A DNA stretch of 64,000 nucleotides from Suilimivivens aceti. GTDB taxonomy: Bacteria; Bacillota; Clostridia; Lachnospirales; Lachnospiraceae. The notes below the pieces were generated by a model. It saw only the letters and a program-made list of their open reading frames with translations. It was not told the origin of the DNA and made no database searches. Made by a program: the position numbers and the translations under genes. Below are positions 1-7,477 of this stretch, piece by piece (positions within the stretch are counted from its first letter, which is position 1; each line of letters opens with the position of its first letter). The DNA is taken from the NCBI RefSeq assembly GCF_025567405.1, contig NZ_JAOQKJ010000002.1, positions 1 to 64,000 on the forward strand, written 5' to 3'.

Positions 1-48
1 GCAGTAATGCATTCAGCTGATAAGTACTAATCGGTCGAGGGCTTATCC
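1..48 (+). rRNA. 23S ribosomal RNA, 3' end (partial)
   Basis: The first bases match the conserved 3' terminus of bacterial 23S rRNA: an AGCTGA...TACTAAT core followed by CGAGGGCTTA, which closes helix 1 of the large-subunit RNA. The body of the gene lies upstream of the window. The exact 3' end is placed near base 48 by analogy with Firmicutes 23S genes. A strong terminator follows about 55 bases later with no 5S gene in between. Confidence 0.88.
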
Positions 49-103
49 AGGAATTGCGGAAAGATATGAGATTTGATGTTCGGTTTTGAAGGTATGAAAA
101 CTG

Positions 104-138
104 AAAAGAGTTAAGCGTTTGCTTGACTCTTTTTCTTT
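104..138 (+). terminator. Rho-independent terminator of the rRNA operon
   Basis: An 11-bp stem (106-116 with 121-131, one G-T pair) with a GTTT loop is followed by a T-rich tail. It lies directly after the 23S 3' region and before the cheV promoter, so it ends the rRNA transcript. Confidence 0.88.
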
Positions 139-147
139 ATATTGTAG

Positions 148-176
148 TTGTTTCAGAAAACTATTTATGTTATAAT
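148..176 (+). promoter_or_regulatory. Sigma-A promoter with extended -10 for the cheV-like gene
   Basis: A -35 TTGTTT (148-153), a 17-base spacer and a perfect -10 TATAAT (171-176), with a TG one base upstream (168-169), form an extended -10 promoter. It sits between the rRNA terminator and the gene starting at 222. Confidence 0.75.
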
Positions 177-221
177 CAAACATATGGTAATCATTACCGT
201 AAAATGGTGAGGTGGATGTAA

Positions 222-1115
222 ATGGATACAAAGATTCTTTTAGAAAATGGAACGAATGAGTTAGAAGTATTGGAATTTGAACTGGATGGTAATCCATATG
301 GTATTAATGTAGCAAAGATTAAAGAGATTATTCCTTATCAGAGAGTTACACCGGTACCAAATGCGCATCCCAGTATAGAAGGTATCTTTATGCCGAGAGA
401 TACGATGATCACAGCAATTGATCTGAAAAACTGTCTTCAGAGAGGTGTATCAAAGGAAGGCGGACTCTTTATTATTACGAGCTTTAATAAGCTGGATATT
501 GCTTTTCATGTAGATCAGGTGAGAGGAATTCACAGAGTTTCCTGGGAAAATATCATTAAGCCAGGTGCTACAGTTTCTTCAGCAGAAGAAAGCATTTCAA
601 CAGGTGTTGTGAAGATTGATGACAGACTGATCATTATTCTTGATTTTGAAAAGATAGTTGCAGATATTAATCCTGAAACAGGACTTAAGGTAAGCGAGAT
701 CAGTGAGCTTGGTAGCAGACCGAGAAGCGAAGTGCCGATCCTGATTGCAGAAGATTCTATCCTGCTGAATAAGCTGATCGTTGATTCACTGAAAAAGGCA
801 GGCTATGATAATCTGATACATACCTGCGATGGACAGGAAGCATGGGATGTTATCTGCGAATGCAAGAAGAAGGGAACACTGAAGGATCATGTTCAGTGCG
901 TGATCACAGATATTGAAATGCCGATGATGGACGGCCACCGCCTTACGAAGCTGATCAAGAGTGATGATGAAACAAAGGATATTCCAGTTATCATTTTCTC
1001 TTCTCTTGTAAATGATGATATGAAGAAAAAAGGCGATGCTCTTGGAGCTGATGCACAGCTATCCAAGCCGGAGATTGGAAATCTTGTTAAAGTCATTGAT
1101 GAATTAGTTGGTTAA
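222..1115 (+). CDS. cheV: CheV-like chemotaxis coupling protein (CheW + receiver domain)
   Basis: The 297-aa protein has a CheW-like domain (about residues 12-150) and a C-terminal response-regulator receiver domain (about 172-297). The receiver keeps the acidic pair Glu177/Asp178, the phosphoacceptor Asp230 in an ITDIEMPMMDG motif, and the conserved Lys near the end (LSKPE). This is the CheV architecture, which couples chemoreceptors to the CheA kinase and is itself phosphorylated. The start follows GAGGTGG at 209-215. No other chemotaxis or motility operon is visible in the window, so it is either an orphan adaptor or works with genes elsewhere. Stand-alone CheV in non-motile gut Clostridia could also couple to other receptor-kinase systems; that is inference. 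Confidence 0.88.
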   Translation: MDTKILLENGTNELEVLEFELDGNPYGINVAKIKEIIPYQRVTPVPNAHPSIEGIFMPRDTMITAIDLKNCLQRGVSKEGGLFIITSFNKLDIAFHVDQVRGIHRVSWENIIKPGATVSSAEESISTGVVKIDDRLIIILDFEKIVADINPETGLKVSEISELGSRPRSEVPILIAEDSILLNKLIVDSLKKAGYDNLIHTCDGQEAWDVICECKKKGTLKDHVQCVITDIEMPMMDGHRLTKLIKSDDETKDIPVIIFSSLVNDDMKKKGDALGADAQLSKPEIGNLVKVIDELVG

Positions 1116-1133
1116 TTTTTATACAGGAGCAAA

Positions 1134-1160
1134 GGAGCCGGATTTAATCCGGCTCTTGTT
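1134..1160 (+). terminator. Hairpin with short T-rich tail after cheV
   Basis: A perfect 9-bp stem (1135-1143 with 1147-1155, GC-rich, 3-base loop) is followed by TTGTT. The poor U tract makes this a weak or attenuating terminator; partial readthrough into the next gene is plausible. Confidence 0.5.
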
Positions 1161-1177
1161 ATGTCAGGGATAGATGA

Positions 1178-1909
1178 ATGAAAGATAATAGCAGAGAAGA
1201 AATACAAAAAATCAGAGAAAATATAAAAGAGGCTGAACTGGTTCTTGTGGGAATTGGTGAAGAATTCGGTTTAAAGGAAGCAGATGGTCGGTTTAAAAAG
1301 GAAGAATATGAAGTGAGAATGGCAGCTTATCAGGGACTGCAGAGACTGCTTCAGAATAAGAATTATTTCGTGGTTACGTTATGTACAGATGGAATGATCA
1401 GACAGGCTGGATTAAAGGATGAAAGAATAGTTGAACCATGTGGCAGTTACTATCATCTGCAATGCGCCAATAAATGCACAGATACGATTACTGTGCCTGA
1501 TGAAGATCTGCAGAAAAAGATAAAAGGCATGTTTCAGGGAAGGGAAGAGAAGAAGAATATCGAAAGGGATCTTCCTGTTTGTGGCCAATGTGGTAAAAAA
1601 CTGATCTGGAACACGATAGAAACAGAGAATTATGCAGAGGAAGGTTATCTTGAACAGTGGAAGGCTTATACGAAATGGCTGCAGGGAACCGTGAATCATA
1701 AGGTCTGTCTACTGGAACTGGGAACTGGCATGAAGTTTCCCACAGTGATCAGGTGGCCTTTTGAGAAGATCACTTATTTTAACAATAAATCTCTCCTGAT
1801 CAGGGTTCATAGCAGGCTGTTCCAGACAACAGAAGAGATTAAAGACAGAAGTACAGGAATTGAATATAATCCTGTAGAGTTTGTAAAAGAATTGTCTATT
1901 GAAGCGTAA
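1178..1909 (+). CDS. Divergent sirtuin-fold (Sir2-like) protein lacking the catalytic histidine
   Basis: The 243-aa protein follows the order of Sir2 motifs in degraded form. VLVGIGEEFG (about 22-31) stands where the NAD-binding GAGxS loop is expected. TLCTDGMIRQAG (67-78) stands for the QNIDxLHxxAG motif. EPCGSYYHLQC (86-96) stands for the HGS motif plus the first zinc ligand. The Cys pairs C96/C100 and C135/C138 resemble the sirtuin zinc ribbon, and LELGTGMKFP (179-188) resembles the GTSLxVxP NAD-binding motif. The catalytic His of active deacylases is replaced by Cys88, and the Asn of the NID motif by Cys/Thr. It is therefore probably not a classical deacetylase; NAD or ADP-ribose binding, or another transferase activity, is possible. 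It precedes a charged membrane protein by 44 bases. Confidence 0.62.
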   Translation: MKDNSREEIQKIRENIKEAELVLVGIGEEFGLKEADGRFKKEEYEVRMAAYQGLQRLLQNKNYFVVTLCTDGMIRQAGLKDERIVEPCGSYYHLQCANKCTDTITVPDEDLQKKIKGMFQGREEKKNIERDLPVCGQCGKKLIWNTIETENYAEEGYLEQWKAYTKWLQGTVNHKVCLLELGTGMKFPTVIRWPFEKITYFNNKSLLIRVHSRLFQTTEEIKDRSTGIEYNPVEFVKELSIEA

Positions 1910-1953
1910 TATGTTACACTTAAACGAGAATTTTGACGACGGGGAGAACAGAT

Positions 1954-3477
1954 ATGTCAACAGATGAAGAATATTTAGATAATCTGCTTAAAACAATGTC
2001 AACAGATGATACGGAAGAGAATGATGATAATAAGATAATGTCTCTGATGAATGAGACTGATCCTATGGAGAACAAGACGGCGCCGATGAGAAAAGAGGTA
2101 TTTTCGGATATCAGACCGGAGGATGAGATACCGTCTGCAGATAAAAAGGGTGATGAAAAGAAGCCTGTTGTTGATGAAAGCTGGAAGGCTGAGCTTGATG
2201 AAATGCTGGCTAAAGCGGATAAGGCACAGGAAGGTTTGGAAAGTGTGCCTGAAGAGCCTGTGGAAAAGAAAAAAGAAAAAAAGAAAAGACATTTTCTGTT
2301 TAGAAAAAAGGTAAAAGATAAAGACAGCAGAGAACAGGACAGTGCTCAGACAGAACCGGCTGTAATGGTGGATACCGATCAGCGGGATGGAACAGAGAAA
2401 GAAAAGATACAGTCAGCGTCGGAAGCAAACGATGGATTGACTAATGAAGACAATGACAACAGCACTGACTGGACAAGTCTGCCTGGCAACAATGACGATC
2501 AGGAAGGACAGGAAAATGGCGAGCCTTTTGAAGAACCTGACTGGGCTGATGAAATTCCAGAGAAAAATGAGAAAAAGAAAAAAGGGTTCTTTGGGAATTT
2601 GCTGGAAACACTGTTCAGAGAAGAACCTGATATAGATATAGAGGAAGAAACAGAGGAAAAGCCAGAGAAGGAAAAAAAAGAAAAGAAAAAGAAAGAGAAG
2701 AAAGGAAAAAGCAAGGAAAAAAACAAAGCCACAGAAGCAGAAGGTGGTGAGGAATCAGAGGGTAAGGGAACCGAAGATAAGAAAGCTGAAAAGAAAAGAG
2801 AAAAACAGCAGAAAAAGGAAGAAAAGAAACGTAAGAAGGAACAGGAGCCGAAGCAGCCCAGGGTGTTGAACAGAAAATCATTGCTTACCTTGGTTGCTTT
2901 TGATGCAACATTGATTTCAGCAGTTTTGCTGCTTGGAATTTTTCTGCCAGATTATATTGACAGAAGAGAAGCCAGAAATGCTTTTTATGATGGTGATTAT
3001 GTGACTGTTTATCAGAATCTGCATGGAAAAGGTCTTGGGGAGAGCGACACAGTTCTTTATAACAGAGCTGCTGTGGTAGAGAAGCTTCAGAGAAAACTGG
3101 ATTCTTATCAGATTAATGAGAGAACAGGAAACAGGGCACAGGCGCTTGATGCACTTTTATCCGGGGCTGCTGTATATGATGATATCATGGCGGCTGGAAA
3201 TGCCTATGGCGCAGAGAATGAACTTGCTATACTTTATCAACAGATTATTGACACGCTTCAAAGTCAGTTCCAGGTTGATGAAGCAGTTGCAAGAGAAGTA
3301 AATTCCTATGAAAGCGATGATGATTACAGTGAGGCAGTTTACAGTCTGATCAATAACGGAAAGCTTCCAGAGTCAGAAACAGAAGAAACGGAAGAGACAG
3401 GGAATGCGACGGAACAGCTGCCAGACCTCCTTAAAGAGGAAGAGGATCTGATGGAAAATGTGGACAGTTCTTTTTAA
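1954..3477 (+). CDS. Lys/Glu-rich single-pass membrane protein of unknown function
   Basis: The 507-aa product has no family I recognise. The first ~305 residues are low-complexity and highly charged, with long Lys/Glu runs (strongest at about 100-130 and 235-300) typical of a disordered or coiled cytoplasmic region. One membrane helix follows (about 310-335: LLTLVAFDATLISAVLLLGI). The C-terminal ~160 residues are helical, with alternating Ala/Tyr/Leu that suggests TPR-like repeats outside the membrane, and end in a Glu/Thr-rich tail. The ATG at 1954 follows GGGGAG at 1941-1946; an in-frame TTG at 1933 lacks a site. Its neighbours are the sirtuin-like gene and hisHF, which give no functional clue. 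Confidence 0.75.
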   Translation: MSTDEEYLDNLLKTMSTDDTEENDDNKIMSLMNETDPMENKTAPMRKEVFSDIRPEDEIPSADKKGDEKKPVVDESWKAELDEMLAKADKAQEGLESVPEEPVEKKKEKKKRHFLFRKKVKDKDSREQDSAQTEPAVMVDTDQRDGTEKEKIQSASEANDGLTNEDNDNSTDWTSLPGNNDDQEGQENGEPFEEPDWADEIPEKNEKKKKGFFGNLLETLFREEPDIDIEEETEEKPEKEKKEKKKKEKKGKSKEKNKATEAEGGEESEGKGTEDKKAEKKREKQQKKEEKKRKKEQEPKQPRVLNRKSLLTLVAFDATLISAVLLLGIFLPDYIDRREARNAFYDGDYVTVYQNLHGKGLGESDTVLYNRAAVVEKLQRKLDSYQINERTGNRAQALDALLSGAAVYDDIMAAGNAYGAENELAILYQQIIDTLQSQFQVDEAVAREVNSYESDDDYSEAVYSLINNGKLPESETEETEETGNATEQLPDLLKEEEDLMENVDSSF

Positions 3478-3509
3478 AAAACCATAGATGACAGCAGGAG
3501 GATTTGCAG

Positions 3510-4130
3510 ATGACAGCAATCATCGACTATGATGCCGGGAATATCAAAAGTGTGGAAAAAGCATTGCTATTTCTCGGAGAAGATACGGTTGTTACCCGGG
3601 ATGAAAAGATCATTGAGCAGGCAGACAGGGTGATTTTGCCGGGGGTAGGCGCATTTGGTGATGCCATGGAAAAGCTTCACAGATACGGTCTCGTTGAAGT
3701 AATCAGAAAAGTAGTTGATGAAGGGACACCCTTCCTTGGAATATGCCTAGGAATGCAGCTGATGTTTGAAAGAAGTGATGAAAGTGATGGTGTCAATGGC
3801 CTTGCACTTCTGGATGGAGAAATCCTGAAGATACCGGATGAACCGGGACTCAAGATTCCGCATATAGGATGGAATTCCCTGACTTATCCGAATCCGGGAA
3901 GATTGTTTGCGGGTATTCCAGAAAATTCTTATGTTTATTTTGTGCATTCCTATTATCTGAAAGCAAAGGATCAGGGGATCGTGACTGCAGAGGCAGAGTA
4001 TGGAAGTACCGGAATCCATGCTTCCATTGAAAAGGGGAATCTGTTTGGATGCCAGTTCCATCCGGAGAAGAGTTCCTCTGTTGGACTTACTATACTGAAG
4101 AATTTTCTTTCACTGCAGAGGGAGGGCTGA
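3510..4130 (+). CDS. hisH: Imidazole glycerol phosphate synthase, glutaminase subunit
   Basis: A class I glutamine amidotransferase that supplies ammonia to HisF in histidine biosynthesis. The catalytic triad is visible: Cys79 in GICLGMQ, and His184 and Glu186 in FHPEKS. PGVGAFGDAM is the family's oxyanion-strand region. The length of 206 aa is normal for HisH. The ATG at 3510 has AGGAGG at 3496-3501; an in-frame TTG at 3504 would be too close to it. hisF follows after 4 bases, so the heterodimer is made from one message. The rest of the his operon is not in this window. Confidence 0.95.
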   Translation: MTAIIDYDAGNIKSVEKALLFLGEDTVVTRDEKIIEQADRVILPGVGAFGDAMEKLHRYGLVEVIRKVVDEGTPFLGICLGMQLMFERSDESDGVNGLALLDGEILKIPDEPGLKIPHIGWNSLTYPNPGRLFAGIPENSYVYFVHSYYLKAKDQGIVTAEAEYGSTGIHASIEKGNLFGCQFHPEKSSSVGLTILKNFLSLQREG

Positions 4131-4134
4131 TAGA

Positions 4135-4899
4135 ATGCATACAAAACGAATCATTCCCTGTCTGGATGTCAATAACGGACGTGTGGTGAAAGGAACTAAT
4201 TTTGTAAATTTAAGAGATGCCGGGGATCCGGTAGAGGTAGCCAGAATCTATGATAAGGCAGGCGCAGATGAGCTGGTATTCCTTGATATTACCGCATCCT
4301 CTGATGCCAGAAATATTAAAACAGAAATGGTGAGACGTGTGGCTGAAACTGTTTTCATACCCTTTACAGTAGGAGGAGGGATACGGAGTGTGGATGATTT
4401 CAGGATGATCCTCCGGGAAGGGGCAGATAAGGTAGCTGTTAATTCAGCGGCAATCATGAATCCGTCACTGATCTGTGAAGCAGCTGAAAAATTTGGAAGC
4501 CAGTGTGTTGTTGTGGCGATTGATGCCAAGAGATGTCCGGATGGAAGCTGGCATATTTTTAAAAATGGCGGCAGGATTGATATGGGGATCGATGCTGTTG
4601 AATGGGCCATACAGGCAGAAAAGCTTGGCGCAGGAGAGATTCTTCTTACCAGCATGGACTGTGATGGTACCAAGGCTGGCTATGATATTGAACTGACGAG
4701 AATGGTAGCGGAAAGTGTATCGATTCCAGTCATTGCTTCTGGCGGTGCGGGAACGATGGAGCATTTTTATGAGGCTCTGACAGAAGGAAGGGCGGAGGCT
4801 GCACTGGCAGCTTCTCTGTTCCATTACAAGGAACTGGAAATTGGAGAAGTCAAAAAATATCTGCATGACAAGGGAGTATCTGTTCGATTATGGCAATGA
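4135..4899 (+). CDS. hisF: Imidazole glycerol phosphate synthase, cyclase subunit
   Basis: A 254-aa TIM-barrel enzyme that joins ammonia from HisH with PRFAR to make imidazole glycerol phosphate and AICAR. The acid-base residues Asp11 (IIPCLDV) and Asp130 (VVVAID) are in place, as are the phosphate-binding motifs VGGGIRS and ASGGAG. It is co-transcribed with hisH, 4 bases upstream, and its end overlaps the start of ung. Because it looks canonical it is assigned to histidine synthesis and not to a sugar-amidation paralogue. Confidence 0.95.
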   Translation: MHTKRIIPCLDVNNGRVVKGTNFVNLRDAGDPVEVARIYDKAGADELVFLDITASSDARNIKTEMVRRVAETVFIPFTVGGGIRSVDDFRMILREGADKVAVNSAAIMNPSLICEAAEKFGSQCVVVAIDAKRCPDGSWHIFKNGGRIDMGIDAVEWAIQAEKLGAGEILLTSMDCDGTKAGYDIELTRMVAESVSIPVIASGGAGTMEHFYEALTEGRAEAALAASLFHYKELEIGEVKKYLHDKGVSVRLWQ

Positions 4900-5567
4900 T
4901 AGATAATGACTGGCTGCCCTGTATTAAACAGGAATTTACCAAGCCGTATTATAAGGAACTTTATACATTCGTGAAGCATGAGTATGATACAAGGATTATT
5001 TATCCTCCGGCAGAGGATATCTTTAATGCATTTCATTTTACACCATTAAGTAAAGTGAAGGTCATGATTCTTGGACAGGATCCTTATCATAATGAAAATC
5101 AGGCACATGGACTGTCCTTTTCTGTGCTTCCGACACAGAAGGATATTCCACCGTCACTTGTCAACATTTATCAGGAGCTGCACGATGATCTTGGATGTTA
5201 CATTCCCAATAATGGGTATCTTAAAAAGTGGGCGGATCAGGGAGTACTGCTTTTGAACACGGTACTGACTGTGCGGGCGCACCAGGCAAATTCCCATCAG
5301 GGAAAGGGCTGGGAACAGTTTACTGACGCTGTGATTGAGGCCGTCAATGCACAGGACAGACCAATTGTATATCTGCTTTGGGGAAGACCGGCACAGAGTA
5401 AGATACCAATGCTGACAAACAGCAAGCATCTGATTTTAAAGGCACCTCATCCAAGTCCGTTATCTGCATACAGAGGTTTTTTTGGATGCAGGCATTTCAG
5501 CCAGGCTAATGCATTTCTTGAAAAGAACGGAATTGAACCGATTGACTGGCAAATAGAAAATATCTGA
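4890..5567 (+). CDS. ung: Uracil-DNA glycosylase (family 1)
   Basis: A 225-aa enzyme that removes uracil from DNA to start base excision repair. The water-activating motif GQDPYH (62-67, catalytic Asp64) and the DNA-intercalation motif HPSPLSAYRG (187-196) are intact. LLLNTVLTV and LWGRPAQ are further family signatures. Two starts are possible: the ATG at 4890, overlapping hisF by 10 bases, or the ATG at 4896, which forms an ATGA overlap with the hisF stop. Neither has a well-spaced ribosome site, so translation is probably coupled to hisF. Confidence 0.95.
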   Translation: MAMIDNDWLPCIKQEFTKPYYKELYTFVKHEYDTRIIYPPAEDIFNAFHFTPLSKVKVMILGQDPYHNENQAHGLSFSVLPTQKDIPPSLVNIYQELHDDLGCYIPNNGYLKKWADQGVLLLNTVLTVRAHQANSHQGKGWEQFTDAVIEAVNAQDRPIVYLLWGRPAQSKIPMLTNSKHLILKAPHPSPLSAYRGFFGCRHFSQANAFLEKNGIEPIDWQIENI

Positions 5568-5604
5568 CACAGGACAGCTTGCGGAAGGAGAAGACTAAAG
5601 TAAC

Positions 5605-6903
5605 ATGAAAAAAGCACCATTTATTACAAAGCAACAGGCAGAGGAGATTTCAAAGAAATATCCCACACCGTTTTATCTCTATGATGAAAAGGGAATCCGT
5701 GAAAATGCCAGAGCCGTTCAGGAGGCTTTTTCATGGAATAAAGGTTTCAAAGAGTATTTTGCAGTAAAGGCAACACCAAATCCGGCATTGATCCAGATCC
5801 TGAGGGAGTATGGTTGTGGCTGTGACTGTTCCTCCCTGACGGAGCTGATGCTCAGTAAAGCAATGGGACTGCCAGGAAGCGATATCATGTTTTCATCAAA
5901 TGATACTCCGGCGGAAGAATATGCTTATGCAGATAAAATCGGAGCTATTATCAATCTGGATGATATCACGCATATTGAGTTTGTAGAAGAAATTCTTGGA
6001 AAGCTGCCGGAAACCATGAGCTGCCGGTACAATCCGGGTGGGGTATTTAAGATGAGCAACGGTATCATGGATAACCCGGGAGATGCAAAGTATGGATTTA
6101 CCACAGAGCAGATGTTTGAAGGCTTCCGTATCCTGAAGGAAAAGGGAGTAAAGCACTTTGGCATCCATGCATTTCTTGCAAGTAACACAGTGACCAATGA
6201 ATATTACCCACAGCTTGCAGGCGAACTTTTTGAGCTTGCTGTAAAGCTGGAAAAGGAAACCGGAGCAGACATCCAGTTTATCAATCTTTCCGGAGGTGTA
6301 GGGATTCCCTACAGACCGGAGCAGATGCCTAATGATATCCGGGTGATTGGGGAAGGTGTCAGAAAAGTCTATGAAGAGATCCTTACTCCGGCTGGTATGG
6401 GAGATGTGGCAATTTATACTGAGATGGGGCGTTTTATGATGGGACCTTATGGACAGGTTGTGACGAAGGCAATCCATGAGAAGCATACCCATAAAGAATA
6501 TATTGGTGTAGATGCCTGTGCAGTTAACCTGATGCGTCCCGCCATGTATGGTGCCTATCATCATATCACGGTTCTTGGCAAGGAAGATGAGCCCTGCGAT
6601 CATATGTATGATGTAACAGGCTCTCTTTGTGAAAACAATGATAAGTTTGCAATAGACAGAATGCTTCCGAAGATTGATATGGGAGATTATCTGGTATTAC
6701 ATGACGCAGGTGCACATGGTTATGCCATGGGATATAATTACAATGGCAAGCTGAAATGCGCGGAGCTTCTTTTAAGGGAAAATGGTGATGTGACCATGAT
6801 CCGCAGGGCAGAAACACCCAGGGATTATTTTGCAACGCTGGATGTCCTTCCTGTATATGAAAAAATCGATTTCGATGTGACAGAGCAGGGAATCAGGCAA
6901 TAA
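5605..6903 (+). CDS. lysA: Diaminopimelate decarboxylase (fold-type III PLP enzyme)
   Basis: A 432-aa alanine-racemase-fold decarboxylase. The PLP Schiff-base lysine lies in EYFAVKATPNP (about residue 54), the PLP-phosphate glycine loop in NLSGGVGIPY, and the cross-subunit catalytic Cys in GSLCENNDKFA. This family makes lysine from meso-diaminopimelate; ornithine/arginine decarboxylase relatives share the fold, so substrate is inferred from overall pattern. AAGGAG lies upstream of the ATG. A stem of 11 bp follows the stop codon. No lysine riboswitch is visible in the 37-base gap from ung. Confidence 0.85.
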   Translation: MKKAPFITKQQAEEISKKYPTPFYLYDEKGIRENARAVQEAFSWNKGFKEYFAVKATPNPALIQILREYGCGCDCSSLTELMLSKAMGLPGSDIMFSSNDTPAEEYAYADKIGAIINLDDITHIEFVEEILGKLPETMSCRYNPGGVFKMSNGIMDNPGDAKYGFTTEQMFEGFRILKEKGVKHFGIHAFLASNTVTNEYYPQLAGELFELAVKLEKETGADIQFINLSGGVGIPYRPEQMPNDIRVIGEGVRKVYEEILTPAGMGDVAIYTEMGRFMMGPYGQVVTKAIHEKHTHKEYIGVDACAVNLMRPAMYGAYHHITVLGKEDEPCDHMYDVTGSLCENNDKFAIDRMLPKIDMGDYLVLHDAGAHGYAMGYNYNGKLKCAELLLRENGDVTMIRRAETPRDYFATLDVLPVYEKIDFDVTEQGIRQ

Positions 6904-6911
6904 TTTTAACC

Positions 6912-6940
6912 TTGTAAATAGCAGCCGGATATGTTAATAT
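6912..6940 (+). promoter_or_regulatory. Putative promoter of tRNA-Leu
   Basis: TTGTAA (6912-6917), 17 bases and TAATAT (6935-6940), about 35 bases upstream of the tRNA. The -10 falls in the loop of an 11-bp inverted repeat (6922-6932 with 6942-6952). Confidence 0.5.
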
Positions 6941-6952
6941 AATATTCGGCTG
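6922..6952 (+). repeat. 11-bp inverted repeat between lysA and tRNA-Leu
   Basis: Arms CAGCCGGATAT and ATATTCGGCTG pair with one G-T wobble around a 9-base AT-rich loop. The stem lacks a T tract, so it is a poor terminator. Its position across the tRNA promoter makes an operator or a processing stem equally possible. Confidence 0.55.
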
Positions 6953-6975
6953 TGAATACAGGTATTTATTTAATT

Positions 6976-7058
6976 GCCGGCATGTCGGAATGGCAGACGA
7001 GGCAGACTCAAAATCTGTTGTGGGCAACCACGTGTGGGTTCAAGTCCCACTGCCGGCA
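6976..7058 (+). tRNA. tRNA-Leu (anticodon CAA)
   Basis: A complete class II tRNA fold can be drawn: acceptor GCCGGCA (6976-6982) with TGCCGGC (7051-7057); D stem TCG/CGA; anticodon stem 7002-7006 with 7014-7018; long variable arm GTGG/CCAC (7020-7031); T arm GTGGG-TTCAAGT-CCCAC (7034-7050). The anticodon CAA at 7009-7011 reads UUG leucine codons. The CCA end is not encoded. Confidence 0.95.
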
Positions 7059-7064
7059 CGAATC

Positions 7065-7099
7065 AGGATTTCTGACTGACCATCAGAAGTCCTTTTTTT
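7065..7099 (+). terminator. Rho-independent terminator after tRNA-Leu
   Basis: An 11-bp stem (7065-7075 with 7083-7093, one G-T pair), a 7-base loop and a run of seven T. It starts 7 bases after the tRNA. Confidence 0.92.
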
Positions 7100-7132
7100 A
7101 TCAGATCTGAGAGGAAAGGAAGGTAAAAGGTT

Positions 7133-7459
7133 ATGATCTGCAAAGAAATAGAAAAAATGATCCCTTCTTTTCTGGAGGATGATCTGGATACGGACGATCT
7201 GCGGGAGTTCATGGAACATGTGGAGAGGTGTAATGACTGCATGGAAGAGCTTTCTATCCAGTTCCTGGTAACAGAAGGCATGGCAAGACTGGAATCAGGA
7301 AGTGTTTTTGATCTGCAGAATGAACTGCTTGAAAGACTGGAGAATGCGGAGCATACGTTAAAGCTCCGTGAAAATATGAAATGGCTGCTTTTTGTGCTTC
7401 AGGGATTTGTCGCAGTAGAGCTCATAGCATTATTATTGTTATTTATCGTATTGTATTAG
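7133..7459 (+). CDS. Small zinc-finger (zf-HC2-like) membrane protein, anti-sigma-like
   Basis: The 108-aa product has Cys3 plus an H-x3-C-x2-C motif (His29, Cys33, Cys36), the pattern of the zinc-binding anti-sigma domain, then an amphipathic stretch and one membrane helix at the C terminus (about 84-108). In this family the N-terminal domain sits in the cytoplasm and holds an ECF sigma factor. No sigma-factor gene is adjacent: a tRNA terminator lies upstream and polA 18 bases downstream. Binding a distant sigma factor or another partner is inference. AGGAAGG precedes the ATG. Confidence 0.7.
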   Translation: MICKEIEKMIPSFLEDDLDTDDLREFMEHVERCNDCMEELSIQFLVTEGMARLESGSVFDLQNELLERLENAEHTLKLRENMKWLLFVLQGFVAVELIALLLLFIVLY

Positions 7460-7477
7460 AAAAGGGCTGAGGAATTG

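Noticed and set aside
43..297. Minus-strand open frame over the rRNA end and cheV promoter
   Set aside because: It overlaps the 23S end, a terminator and a promoter, has no ribosome site and no family pattern.
2499..2881. Minus-strand Phe/Ser-rich frames
   Set aside because: They are the reverse of the Lys/Glu-rich run (AAA/GAA codons read as TTT/TTC) in the membrane-protein gene.
5568..5604. Lysine riboswitch before lysA
   Set aside because: Only 37 bases lie between ung and lysA, far too short.
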